Assembly: GCA_003162235.1 (NCBI GenBank)
Contig: PMMN01000057.1
Span: 1,353 to 12,254 of the forward strand
Source: Actinomycetota bacterium
Lineage (GTDB): Bacteria; Actinomycetota; Thermoleophilia; Gaiellales; Gaiellaceae
DNA length: 10,902 bases
Direction: 5' to 3'
A program made the translations under genes and the position numbers. The first letter of the stretch is position 1. Every line of letters starts with the position of its first letter. The notes beneath the pieces are model-generated. The model was not told the origin of the DNA, did not search any database, and saw nothing but the letters and a program-made list of their open reading frames with translations. Shown in pieces: positions 1 to 5,883 of the stretch.

Positions 1-366
1 CGCCGCCGCGTCAAGAAGAACATCGCCGTCGGCCAGGCCCACATCAAGACGTCGTTCAACAACACGATCGTCGCCCTGACCGATCGCGAGGGCGCCGTCA
101 TAGTCTGGGAGTCGGCCGGCTCGGCCGGCTTCAAGGGATCGCGCAAGTCGACGCCGTTCGCCGCGCAGGTGACGGCGGACTCGGCTGCGCGCAAGGGTAT
201 GGAGCACGGTCTGCAGAAGGTCGAGGTCTTCGTCAAGGGCCCCGGCTCGGGACGTGAGACGGCGATCCGCTCGCTCCAAGCAGCCGGGCTCGAGATCCTC
301 TCGGTCAAGGACGTGACGCCCCAGGCCCACAACGGTGTTCGCCAGAAGAAACGAAGGCGCGTCTAG
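1..366 (+). CDS. rpsK: 30S ribosomal protein uS11 (partial, 5' end outside window)
   Basis: Small-subunit ribosomal protein of the platform that contacts 16S rRNA near the E site. The frame is open from the first base and gives 121 residues to a TAG at 364-366, so only about ten N-terminal residues should be missing. Recognisable family blocks are NNTIVALTD near residue 20, the central [11 protein letters not shown] block, [13 protein letters not shown] and the basic C-terminus ending [12 protein letters not shown]. The usual tail HNGCRPPKRRRV is altered here (V for C, QK for PP), a mild variation. The last G of the stop codon is also the first base of rpsD, so the two genes are probably translationally coupled. 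Confidence 0.97.
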   Translation, partial: RRRVKKNIAVGQAHIKTSFNNTIVALTDREGAVIVWESAGSAGFKGSRKSTPFAAQVTADSAARKGMEHGLQKVEVFVKGPGSGRETAIRSLQAAGLEILSVKDVTPQAHNGVRQKKRRRV

Positions 367-986
367 TGGCCAGAAACCTGGAGCCGAGGTGCAAGCAGTG
401 CCGCCGTGAGGGTCTCAAGCTCTTTCTGAAAGGCGAGCGCTGCCTGACCGAGAAGTGCGCCGTCGAGCGACGCAGCTATCCGCCGGGCGAGCATGGCCGC
501 GGCCGGATCAAGCAGAGCGAGTACCTGCTGCAGCTGCGTGAGAAGCAGAAGGCGCGCCGCTACTACGGGCTGCTCGAGAAGCAGTTCCGCGGCTACTACG
601 AAAAGGCGGCCCGACGCTCGGGCATCACCGGCGAGAACCTGCTGCGCCTACTCGAGGCACGGCTCGACAACGTCGTCACTCGCCTCGGTTTCGCCTCCTC
701 GCGCGCGCAGGCCCGGCAGCTCGTTCGCCACGGCCACTTCCACGTCAACGGGCGTCGCGTCAACATTCCGAGCTACCAGATCAAGCCCGAAGACGTGATC
801 GCGGTGCGCTCGGGCTCTTCTGCCGAGCAGTTGATCCGGGATGCCACCGATCTCACCGCCTCGGTGCCGGGCTGGATGCAGGCCGATCACGAGGGACTGA
901 CCGGAACGATTTTGCGCTGGCCCGAGCGCGAAGAGATCGACACGCAGGTGCAGGAATCTTTGATCGTCGAGCTCTACTCGAAGTAA
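366..986 (+). CDS. rpsD: 30S ribosomal protein uS4, zinc-binding form
   Basis: Primary 16S rRNA-binding protein that helps nucleate the 5' domain of the small subunit. It has 206 residues, the usual length. Cys9, Cys12, Cys26 and Cys31 (C-X2-C-X13-C-X4-C) form the N-terminal zinc knuckle known from the Thermus-type protein, so this is the zinc-containing C+ form. The S4 RNA-binding domain runs from about residue 97 to 148 ([20 protein letters not shown], then [12 protein letters not shown]). The GTG start overlaps the rpsK stop by one base, and GAAGG at 353-357 lies 8 bases upstream as ribosome binding site. The next gene is rpoA after 42 bases, the standard order in many bacteria. Confidence 0.98.
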   Translation: MARNLEPRCKQCRREGLKLFLKGERCLTEKCAVERRSYPPGEHGRGRIKQSEYLLQLREKQKARRYYGLLEKQFRGYYEKAARRSGITGENLLRLLEARLDNVVTRLGFASSRAQARQLVRHGHFHVNGRRVNIPSYQIKPEDVIAVRSGSSAEQLIRDATDLTASVPGWMQADHEGLTGTILRWPEREEIDTQVQESLIVELYSK

Positions 987-1005
987 CCGACTGGGACACG
1001 TTTTC

Positions 1006-1020
1006 AGGAGAGGGAAAGGA
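1006..1020 (+). promoter_or_regulatory. Purine-rich ribosome binding site deciding the rpoA start
   Basis: AGGAGAGGGAAAGGA is a long purine run in the 42-base gap between rpsD and rpoA. Its last AAGGA is 8 bases before TTG 1029 and 20 bases before ATG 1041, which favours the TTG start. Confidence 0.6.
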
Positions 1021-1028
1021 ACGGCAAC

Positions 1029-1997
1029 TTGGCCACTCGCATGAGCCTTATGGAATTCCAGGTTCCGAAGATCGTCCACGAGGAAGTGGACGATCGCCGC
1101 GGCATCTTCGTGATCGAGCCGCTCGATCGCGGCTTCGGATACACGTTCGGGAACTCGCTCCGGCGCGTGCTGCTCTCCTCGCTCGAGGGCGCCGCTGTCA
1201 CCTCGGTGAAGATCGAAGGAGTAGCGCACGAGTTCACCACCATTCCCGGTGTGCGCGAGGACGTGACCGACATCGTTCTCAACCTGAAGAATCTGATCTG
1301 CCGTCTCTACGGCGACTCGCCCGAGATCGAAGTTCGGCTCTCGAAGAAGGGCCCGGGCTCGATCACGGCCGGCGACCTCGAGGCGCCTGCAGATCTCGAG
1401 ATCTTGAACCCGGAGCTCGAGCTCGCTCATCTCTCCGAGCGCGGCAAGCTCGAGCTGACGCTGACGATCGGCCGCGGCCGCGGCTACATCCCGGCCGAGC
1501 TCAACCGGGGCCCCGAGCACACGATCGGCGTGATCCCGGTCGACTCGATCTTCTCGCCGGTTCGCCGCGTCTCCTACGACGTCGAGGCGGCTCGTGTCGG
1601 CCAACGCACCGACTACGACAAACTGCGCCTCGATATCACAACCGACGGCTCGATCGATCCGCGCGAGGCGATTGCGCAGGCGGCCGAGATTCTCATCCGC
1701 CAGCTCGCCATCTTCACCGATATCGAAAAGATCGAAGGCCTAACCCAGGCCGCCGCCGCCGAGGCGGCGCCCGAGGTGACGGCCGCGCACGGGATGGAGA
1801 ACTTCCCGATCGAAGAGCTCGAGCTGGGCGTTCGCTCTTACAACTGCCTGAAGCGCGTCGGCATCGAGACGATTGGCGATCTGGTCTCGAAGACCGAGAA
1901 CGAGCTGGGCGCGATTCCCAACTTCGGCAAGAAGTCGATCGAAGAGGTCAAGGAGACGCTGGCAGCCCACAGTCTGGGTCTACGCGGCGACGACTGA
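1029..1997 (+). CDS. rpoA: DNA-directed RNA polymerase alpha subunit
   Basis: Alpha subunit that dimerises to scaffold RNA polymerase assembly and binds promoter UP elements and activators. It has 322 residues. The N-terminal domain carries the family block [17 protein letters not shown] (residues 35-51) and the motif around [13 protein letters not shown]. The C-terminal domain begins near residue 258 with [19 protein letters not shown]; Arg269 and Asn272 correspond to the DNA-contacting Arg265 and Asn268 of E. coli, followed by [17 protein letters not shown] chose TTG 1029 because AAGGA at 1016-1020 sits 8 bases upstream. ATG 1041 and ATG 1050 are possible later starts but are 20 or more bases from that site. 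Ends six bases before rplQ. Confidence 0.98.
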   Translation: MATRMSLMEFQVPKIVHEEVDDRRGIFVIEPLDRGFGYTFGNSLRRVLLSSLEGAAVTSVKIEGVAHEFTTIPGVREDVTDIVLNLKNLICRLYGDSPEIEVRLSKKGPGSITAGDLEAPADLEILNPELELAHLSERGKLELTLTIGRGRGYIPAELNRGPEHTIGVIPVDSIFSPVRRVSYDVEAARVGQRTDYDKLRLDITTDGSIDPREAIAQAAEILIRQLAIFTDIEKIEGLTQAAAAEAAPEVTAAHGMENFPIEELELGVRSYNCLKRVGIETIGDLVSKTENELGAIPNFGKKSIEEVKETLAAHSLGLRGDD

Positions 1998-2003
1998 GCG
2001 ACC

Positions 2004-2366
2004 ATGCGGCACCAGCGCACAGGTAAAAAGCTCGGTCGCGACTCCGCGCACAGGCGGGCGCTCTACGCCAACCTGGTCTGCTCGCTGATCGAGCACGGCC
2101 GTATCAAGACGACCGAGGCCAAGGCCAAAGCGGTCAAGCCGTTCGCCGAGCAGATGATCACGCTCGGCCGCCGCGGCGATCTGGCTGCGCGCAGGCTGGC
2201 GATCTCCAAGCTTCGCTCTGTCGACGCCGTGCACCTGCTCTTCAGCGAGGTCGCACCCCGTTTCGTCGACCGCCCTGGCGGCTACTCGCGCATCGTCAAG
2301 ATCGGCCCTAGGTCGGGCGACGCCGCCGAGATGGTCTACCTCGAGCTCGTAGACCACACGCCCTAG
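2004..2366 (+). CDS. rplQ: 50S ribosomal protein bL17
   Basis: Large-subunit protein near the exit tunnel. It has 120 residues starting MRHQRTGKKLGRDSAHRRAL, the near-invariant L17 N-terminus, followed by LVCSLIEHGRIKTTEAKAKAVKP and ending with the GGYSRIVKIGPRSGDAAEMVYLEL block that defines the family. The ATG follows the rpoA stop by six bases with no strong ribosome binding site, so coupling to rpoA translation is likely. It closes the ribosomal operon. truA or rplM-rpsI, which often follow in actinobacteria, do not follow here. Confidence 0.98.
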   Translation: MRHQRTGKKLGRDSAHRRALYANLVCSLIEHGRIKTTEAKAKAVKPFAEQMITLGRRGDLAARRLAISKLRSVDAVHLLFSEVAPRFVDRPGGYSRIVKIGPRSGDAAEMVYLELVDHTP

Positions 2367-2372
2367 CTAGCG

Positions 2373-2385
2373 CGTTTGAGAAACG
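2373..2385 (+). terminator. Short perfect hairpin just after rplQ (weak terminator candidate)
   Basis: CGTTT-gag-AAACG is a 5-bp perfect stem starting 6 bases after the rplQ stop. It has no U tract and is short, so intrinsic termination is doubtful. It is noted because it is the first structure after the ribosomal operon. Confidence 0.2.
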
Positions 2386-2610
2386 AAGCACGCCGCCACC
2401 TGGCCGCGCTCGGTAGGAGGGAATACGCCCATCCACAGGATCGTGACACGGTCTTCTCGGAGGCCCACCGGCGGGGCACACCTCCGGTCCCCCCACCCAC
2501 TCACGGGGCGGAATACGGTATCGAGGAAAGTCGCCCGGGAATGTCGCGGTTTCGTGTCAAAACACCGCGTCGTTGCCAAGTCCGTTCACTCTGCACCGAT
2601 TCCGTAAGCG

Positions 2611-2632
2611 CGCCTCGCCCTCTCGGGCGGCG
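2611..2632 (+). other. GC-rich stem-loop upstream of the NfeD-like gene
   Basis: CGCC and GCCC (separated by a TC bulge) can pair with GGGC and GGCG across a TCTC loop, giving 8 base pairs. No T run follows, so it is not a typical intrinsic terminator. It lies just upstream of the proposed -10 box of the next gene. Confidence 0.35.
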
Positions 2633-2645
2633 AGTTACGACGTAC

Positions 2646-2657
2646 TAGTCTGTCGGC
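2646..2657 (+). promoter_or_regulatory. Possible -10 box for a leaderless NfeD-like transcript
   Basis: TAGTCT at 2646-2651 fits the TAnnnT form of -10 boxes and ends six bases before ATG 2658. That spacing would put the transcription start at the A of the start codon. No ribosome binding site is present in front of the gene, which agrees with leaderless translation. No good -35 element is seen. Confidence 0.35.
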
Positions 2658-2987
2658 ATGCTGCTGCTGATTGCGATCCTGCTGGCGGTCTTCTTCCTGC
2701 CGTCGCCCTGGAACGTTCTGGTGCTCGCGCTCGGGCTTTTCGGCGAGGTGGGGGAGGTGGTGTTCGGAATCTGGTACTCGCGCCGGCGGCGGGCGACGAC
2801 CGGGGCCGAGAGCATGGTCGGCGGCACCGCGAAAGTGATCGAGGCCTGCCGCCCGAACGGGCGCGCCAGCTTCAAGGGCGAGCGCTGGGAGGCCGTCTGC
2901 GACGAGGGCGCCGAGATCGGCGAGCGAGTGCGGATCAAGGCGGTGGACGGGCTGACGCTGGTCGTCGAGCGGATACCGGCGCCGTGA
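2658..2987 (+). CDS. Short NfeD-like membrane protein with OB-fold domain
   Basis: A 109-residue protein of the NfeD C-terminal domain type. Residues 1-14 and about 18-40 are hydrophobic and make two membrane segments or a hairpin, followed by the basic stretch SRRRR. Residues 55-106 fit the soluble NfeD OB fold: VGGTAKVIEACRPNGRASF, GERWEA (74-79) and VDGLTLVVERI near the end. NfeD proteins usually partner with SPFH/stomatin-type proteins in membrane quality control. No SPFH gene is next to it here, so the partner is unknown. The long-form N-terminal serine protease domain is absent. The stop overlaps the next GTG by three bases (GTGA), so it is probably cotranscribed with the acetyltransferase. 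Confidence 0.8.
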   Translation: MLLLIAILLAVFFLPSPWNVLVLALGLFGEVGEVVFGIWYSRRRRATTGAESMVGGTAKVIEACRPNGRASFKGERWEAVCDEGAEIGERVRIKAVDGLTLVVERIPAP

Positions 2988-3475
2988 CGGCGCAGACCGA
3001 AGAACTCGCGATTCGGCGCTTCCAGGAGAGCGATCTCGAGGAGGTCTGCAGGCTGGTGCGCGCGACGGTCGATACTAGTTACGCGGCCGTTTATCCGCCG
3101 CGCGTGGTCGAATTCTTCCACCAGTATCACGAGCGCGCGATCATCGTCTCGGATGCGACCGGCGGGTACACGCTCGTGGTGCGCTCTGGCGAGAAACTTG
3201 TCGCCACCGGTACTCGTGTCGGGACGACCGTACGGAGAGTTTTCGTTCGCGACGACTGGCAACGCCGGGGTATCGGCCACGCGGTGATGGCGGAGCTCGA
3301 AGTCGAGGCAGTCAAAGCGGGAGTCGCTCGGCTCGACCTGAGCGCCTCGCTCCCGGCCAAGGACTTCTATTTGCGCCTCGGCTATGAGATCACTTCGGAG
3401 GAGGACTACGAGGTCGCCCCCGGCCAGCACCTCGAGTACTACGAGATGGCCAAACAGCTCGCGGCGAGCGACTAA
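2984..3475 (+). CDS. GNAT family N-acetyltransferase
   Basis: A 163-residue single-domain acetyltransferase predicted to use acetyl-CoA; the acceptor substrate cannot be read from sequence. It starts IRRFQESDLEEVCRLVRAT, a typical GNAT beta1-alpha1 region. Motif A is RVFVRDDWQRRGIGHAVM, with the acetyl-CoA pyrophosphate loop QRRGIG at residues 93-98. Motif B is AKDFYLRLGYE around residues 125-135. The frame is open further upstream, but GTG 2984 is preferred because it overlaps the stop of the NfeD-like gene (GTGA) and places the family domain at the N-terminus. It ends 33 bases before the first sigma factor gene. Confidence 0.85.
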   Translation: MTAQTEELAIRRFQESDLEEVCRLVRATVDTSYAAVYPPRVVEFFHQYHERAIIVSDATGGYTLVVRSGEKLVATGTRVGTTVRRVFVRDDWQRRGIGHAVMAELEVEAVKAGVARLDLSASLPAKDFYLRLGYEITSEEDYEVAPGQHLEYYEMAKQLAASD

Positions 3476-3508
3476 AGGAAAGGAAGCCGCCCGCCCTCTC
3501 TGAGGAGA
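3468..3508 (+). repeat. Upstream leader of sigma copy 1, conserved with 5336-5376
   Basis: The 41 bases before each sigma start align without gaps (27 of 41 identical by my count), beginning with a perfect GCGACTAAAGG block. In copy 1 the block includes the TAA stop of the acetyltransferase gene. It may be a shared control element or the left edge of the duplicated unit. Confidence 0.5.
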
Positions 3509-4009
3509 ATGGACAGGCAGACCAAGGCGATTGAGGACGTCTACGCCCGCCGCTATCAGGGCTTTCGCGGCGCGCTGGCTGGGATAGTCGGAAGCCACGA
3601 ACTCGCCCACGACGTAGTGCAGGAGAGCTTCGCCCGGGCGCTCAAGAACCGAGGCGACTACCGCGGCGACGGTGCGCTCGAGGCGTGGATCTGGAAGATT
3701 GCGCTCAGGGTCGCGTTCGAGATGCGTGGACGACCGATCGAGCAGGCGCTCGTCGATGCGTTCGAACCCGAGCTTCCGCAGCCCGACCGGGACGACGAGC
3801 TCGCGACCGCGCTACGGGCGCTCTCGCCGAGACGCCGACTAGTGATTTTCCTCCGCTATGTCGCCGACCTCGACTACGCGGAGATCGCCCGGGTCTGTGA
3901 GATCAGCGAGGGAACCGTGGCCGCGACGCTGGCGCAGGCGAGAGCCGCGCTGGCTACGTCGCTCAACTACGCGAACCCGGGACTACACGAGTTGCGAGAG
4001 GCGGAGTGA
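3509..4009 (+). CDS. ECF-type RNA polymerase sigma factor, copy 1
   Basis: A 166-residue group 4 (extracytoplasmic function) sigma factor with regions 2 and 4 only. Region 2 covers about residues 10-75: ELAHDVVQESFARAL (31-45) matches the region 2.2 core-binding helix, and LEAWIWKIALRVA fits regions 2.3-2.4. Region 4 covers about 97-150: LSPRRRLVIFLRYVADLDYAEIARVCEISEGTVAATLAQ, with the DNA-binding helix-turn-helix at DYAEIA..EISEGTVAATL. GAGGAG (3502-3507) is only one base from the ATG, unusually close, but the start is supported because MDxxTxAIEDVYARRY opens both copies. It overlaps the membrane-protein gene at TGATG. About three-quarters of the first 152 residues match copy 2 by eye. The regulon is unknown. 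Confidence 0.9.
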   Translation: MDRQTKAIEDVYARRYQGFRGALAGIVGSHELAHDVVQESFARALKNRGDYRGDGALEAWIWKIALRVAFEMRGRPIEQALVDAFEPELPQPDRDDELATALRALSPRRRLVIFLRYVADLDYAEIARVCEISEGTVAATLAQARAALATSLNYANPGLHELREAE

Positions 4010-5187
4010 TGAAGAGGCACGAGACAGACAAGCTGGACAGGATGCTTTCCGAACGGCTCAAGAAGGCGCTCGGTAGCGACGGGCCCGCGGACTGGCTCGA
4101 TGTTCGTAGGCGCGCGGGAGAGGCGAAGACGGCGCTGTACTGGTCACGGCGCCGGGTACTACTCGTTGCGGGTGTGCTCGTGCTGGCGGTCGGCGCGTGT
4201 GCCGGGAGCACCGGTGTGATCCCGTGGCTCAACAAAGAGCCGAAGTCTGTTCCCTTCCGCCCTCAGATCCTCCCCATCTGCTCTCCGAAGAATGTCCAGG
4301 CGAAGCTCTATCTCCAGCGGCAGAAAGCGAGTGGGAATCTCACTGGGTCGATAGTTCTTGCCAACACGGGCCACACTCGTTGCGCTGTCGCCGGCCAAGC
4401 CAAAGTCTCGCTGGTCGGCTCAGCCGCCCGGGCGACGCACTGGCGCGTCGAGCTGCCGAAGGACCCGTCGGAGCCCGGGCCGTTGTTCTCTCCTGGGCGG
4501 ATTCAGCCTCAAACCGAGCTCGGAATGACGCCGGCAGTACGCAGAGGGGGCCACTCGAGCGTTTACCTGTGGTGGGAGAACTGGTGTGGGCCTGGTTCTG
4601 GCACGGACGGCTTCGCCGGGAAGCCCGCCTTGAAGTTCGAGATCCCGAATGGGAGCAAGCTCGTCCTCCCTGTCTACAGATTGCCGGGCTGTAGCAACTC
4701 CCGAAAGCCGTCGCTTTTGCGCGTGTTTGGCGCCACTCCTGCCCTGCCGCCCATGCACTGGAAAACGAATCTCCCCCTGCGCGCGGCGATAGTCGGGGCG
4801 CAAACCACGAAACGCTTCCGGCTTCAGCGCGGAGAGACCTTTCACTATCGGGTTGCGTTGACCAACACGGGCACGAGTCCCGTCCGGTTCGGCGACTGCC
4901 CGAGTTATGGAGAGGACGTGTCAGTTCCCGTCAAAGGAGACCCGAAGATGATGTTGCCCATCATCGTCAACGGCTACCTCCTCAACTGCCGCCCGGTGAA
5001 GGCGATCGCGCCCGGGAAGACGGTTACCTTCGCAATCGAGCTGCCGGTGCCAAAGAATCTTGGCAGCGTCGATGCCCCGAAGACCTCGAAGTTCTTCCCG
5101 CTCGACCGTGGCACGTTGACGTGGACGCTGAGTACAGGTTCGAAGAGGCCGCCAACCGCTACGGCTCCCGTGAGAGTCGACCGTTGA
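4009..5187 (+). CDS. Single-pass membrane protein, putative regulator (anti-sigma) of the upstream ECF sigma, copy 1
   Basis: A 392-residue protein with no function I can assign from known families with certainty. Seen: a basic N-terminus with DWLDVRRRA (residues 28-36), SRRR (46-49), a hydrophobic segment about 50-63 running into CAGSTGVIPWLN (64-75), then a long exterior. The first outer domain (about 88-225) resembles DUF4232: Cys91, LANTGHTRCAVAG (Cys125) and WWENWCGP (Cys193). A second Ig-like domain (about 255-380) has RGETFHYRVALTNTG, Cys297 and Cys327. Positive charge before the segment predicts N-in, C-out. There is no HxxxCxxC zinc anti-sigma motif, and the cytoplasmic part (about 48 residues) is shorter than usual anti-sigma domains. 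ATG 4009 shares its A with the sigma stop; GTG 4006 is an alternative start. The anti-sigma role is inferred from gene pairing. Confidence 0.75.
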   Translation: MKRHETDKLDRMLSERLKKALGSDGPADWLDVRRRAGEAKTALYWSRRRVLLVAGVLVLAVGACAGSTGVIPWLNKEPKSVPFRPQILPICSPKNVQAKLYLQRQKASGNLTGSIVLANTGHTRCAVAGQAKVSLVGSAARATHWRVELPKDPSEPGPLFSPGRIQPQTELGMTPAVRRGGHSSVYLWWENWCGPGSGTDGFAGKPALKFEIPNGSKLVLPVYRLPGCSNSRKPSLLRVFGATPALPPMHWKTNLPLRAAIVGAQTTKRFRLQRGETFHYRVALTNTGTSPVRFGDCPSYGEDVSVPVKGDPKMMLPIIVNGYLLNCRPVKAIAPGKTVTFAIELPVPKNLGSVDAPKTSKFFPLDRGTLTWTLSTGSKRPPTATAPVRVDR

Positions 5188-5242
5188 GAGGAGCTCTTTC
5201 GGCTCGCCCCGGTGTTTCCGTTGTCTCGGCACGCTTCGGTGT

Positions 5243-5272
5243 CTGACACGCACGGCTACTCCCGAATAGGAT
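5243..5272 (+). promoter_or_regulatory. Candidate housekeeping-type promoter for the second sigma cassette
   Basis: CTGACA (5243-5248, five of six matches to TTGACA), an 18-base spacer and TAGGAT (5267-5272, four of six to TATAAT). Transcription would start near 5279 and leave a leader of about 98 bases before ATG 5377. If real, copy 2 can be expressed independently of copy 1. Confidence 0.4.
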
Positions 5273-5284
5273 CGATACCGGGGA

Positions 5285-5304
5285 GGGAGGAGTGGCGGCC
5301 TCCC
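5285..5304 (+). other. Stem-loop in the leader of the second sigma gene
   Basis: GGGAGG-agtggcgg-CCTCCC is a 6-bp GC stem with an 8-base loop. A second register (GGGAGG at 5281-5286) can pair with the same CCTCCC. There is no T tract, so it could be a weak terminator of the first cassette or leader structure. Confidence 0.35.
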
Positions 5305-5335
5305 GGCGCGGCGAACGCACCGATAATCGCCTCTG

Positions 5336-5376
5336 GCGACTAAAGGGAACAAGTTCGCTCATCGTCTCTTAAGCGG
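5336..5376 (+). repeat. Upstream leader of sigma copy 2, conserved with 3468-3508
   Basis: Begins with the same GCGACTAAAGG at the same distance (41 bases) from the start codon as in copy 1. It contains GGAAC (5346-5350), an ECF -35-like pentamer, and CGTC at 5363-5366. The 12-base gap between them is shorter than normal for ECF promoters, so autoregulation is only a possibility. Confidence 0.5.
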
Positions 5377-5883
5377 ATGGACAAACTGACAACGGCAATC
5401 GAGGACGTCTATGCTCGCCGCTACCTCCGCTTCAGGAACGCGCTCGCCGGTGTTACGGGCAGCTACGAGCTGGCGCACGATGTGGTGCAGGAGAGCTTTG
5501 CTCGTGCGCTCGCGGCTCGCCGCAGCTACCGCCAGGAAGGGCCGCTCGAGGCCTGGATCTGGAAGATCGCGCTCAGGGTGGCGCTGGACATGCGGCGCAA
5601 GCCGGTGGAGGAACCGCTCGTGGATGCGTTCGAGCCCGATCTTCCCGAGCCGGAGTACGACGACGAGCTGGCGGCGGCGCTGCGCACGCTCTCGCCGCGA
5701 CGGCGGCTGGTGGTTTTTCTGCGCTACGTGGCTGACCTCGACTACGCCTCGATCGCCGAAGCCTGCGAGATCAGCGAGGGAACCGTGGCGGCGACGCTTT
5801 CCCAGGCGACCGTCGCACTCATGAACGCACTCGGTCCAGAGCAATCCGGCTCGCGAGCCCTGAGGGAGGCGGCTGAGCAATGA
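5377..5883 (+). CDS. ECF-type RNA polymerase sigma factor, copy 2
   Basis: A 168-residue paralogue of the sigma factor encoded 1,868 bases upstream, with the same two-domain architecture. Region 2 contains ELAHDVVQESFARAL (31-45), identical to copy 1, and LEAWIWKIALRVA. Region 4 contains LSPRRRLVVFLRYVADLDYASIAEACEISEGTVAATLSQ. Differences cluster at residues 47-57, 70-82 and around 123-130, the last being next to and inside the helix-turn-helix, so promoter preference may have shifted slightly. The start is fixed by the common MDxxTxAIEDVYARRY opening; only a weak ribosome binding site precedes it. The stop overlaps the partner's start (ATGA). A 23-base stretch (5767-5789) is identical to 3899-3921, showing recent common ancestry or gene conversion. 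Confidence 0.9.
   Translation: MDKLTTAIEDVYARRYLRFRNALAGVTGSYELAHDVVQESFARALAARRSYRQEGPLEAWIWKIALRVALDMRRKPVEEPLVDAFEPDLPEPEYDDELAAALRTLSPRRRLVVFLRYVADLDYASIAEACEISEGTVAATLSQATVALMNALGPEQSGSRALREAAEQ

Larger units (their letters stand above)
2367..2657. other. Gene-free spacer of 291 bases, GC-rich with several hairpins
   Basis: No coding region with family features was found on either strand. No tRNA, CRISPR or riboswitch core was recognised. Visible structure: GGAGG (2459-2463) facing CCTCC (2481-2485), competing with ACCGG (2467-2471) facing CCGGT (2484-2488); CGCGGT (2545-2550) facing ACCGCG (2564-2569); and CGCC..GCCC facing GGGC GGCG within 2611-2632. GGAATACG occurs twice, at 2420-2427 and 2510-2517, exactly 90 bases apart. 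The stretch probably holds the end of the ribosomal transcript and the promoter of the next gene; an unrecognised structured RNA is possible. Confidence 0.5.

Noticed and set aside
648..1604. Long open frame on the minus strand across rpsD and rpoA
   Set aside because: It is antisense to two certain genes; GC-rich codon bias keeps such shadow frames open. No family features in its translation.
2523..2532. GAGGAAAGTC, which resembles the conserved P4-region motif of RNase P RNA
   Set aside because: The next bases (GCCCGGGA) do not continue as the usual CCGGGCTCC, no matching 3' conserved region is found, and the spacer is too short for the whole RNA.
2376..2648. Open frames of 70-90 codons on both strands in the spacer after rplQ
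   Set aside because: No ribosome binding site, no recognisable domain, and a composition expected by chance in GC-rich DNA.
2573..2983. Upstream extension of the acetyltransferase frame
   Set aside because: It runs through the NfeD-like gene in another frame and adds 137 residues of arginine/glycine-rich shadow sequence; GTG 2984 fits the family N-terminus.
2645..3610. Long minus-strand open frame opposite the NfeD-like and acetyltransferase genes
   Set aside because: The + strand frames have clear domains and overlapping starts; the minus frame shows none.
5346..5366. GGAAC and CGTC as an autoregulated ECF promoter of sigma copy 2
   Set aside because: Their 12-base separation is several bases shorter than known ECF promoters, and copy 1 does not keep either element intact; kept only as a hint.
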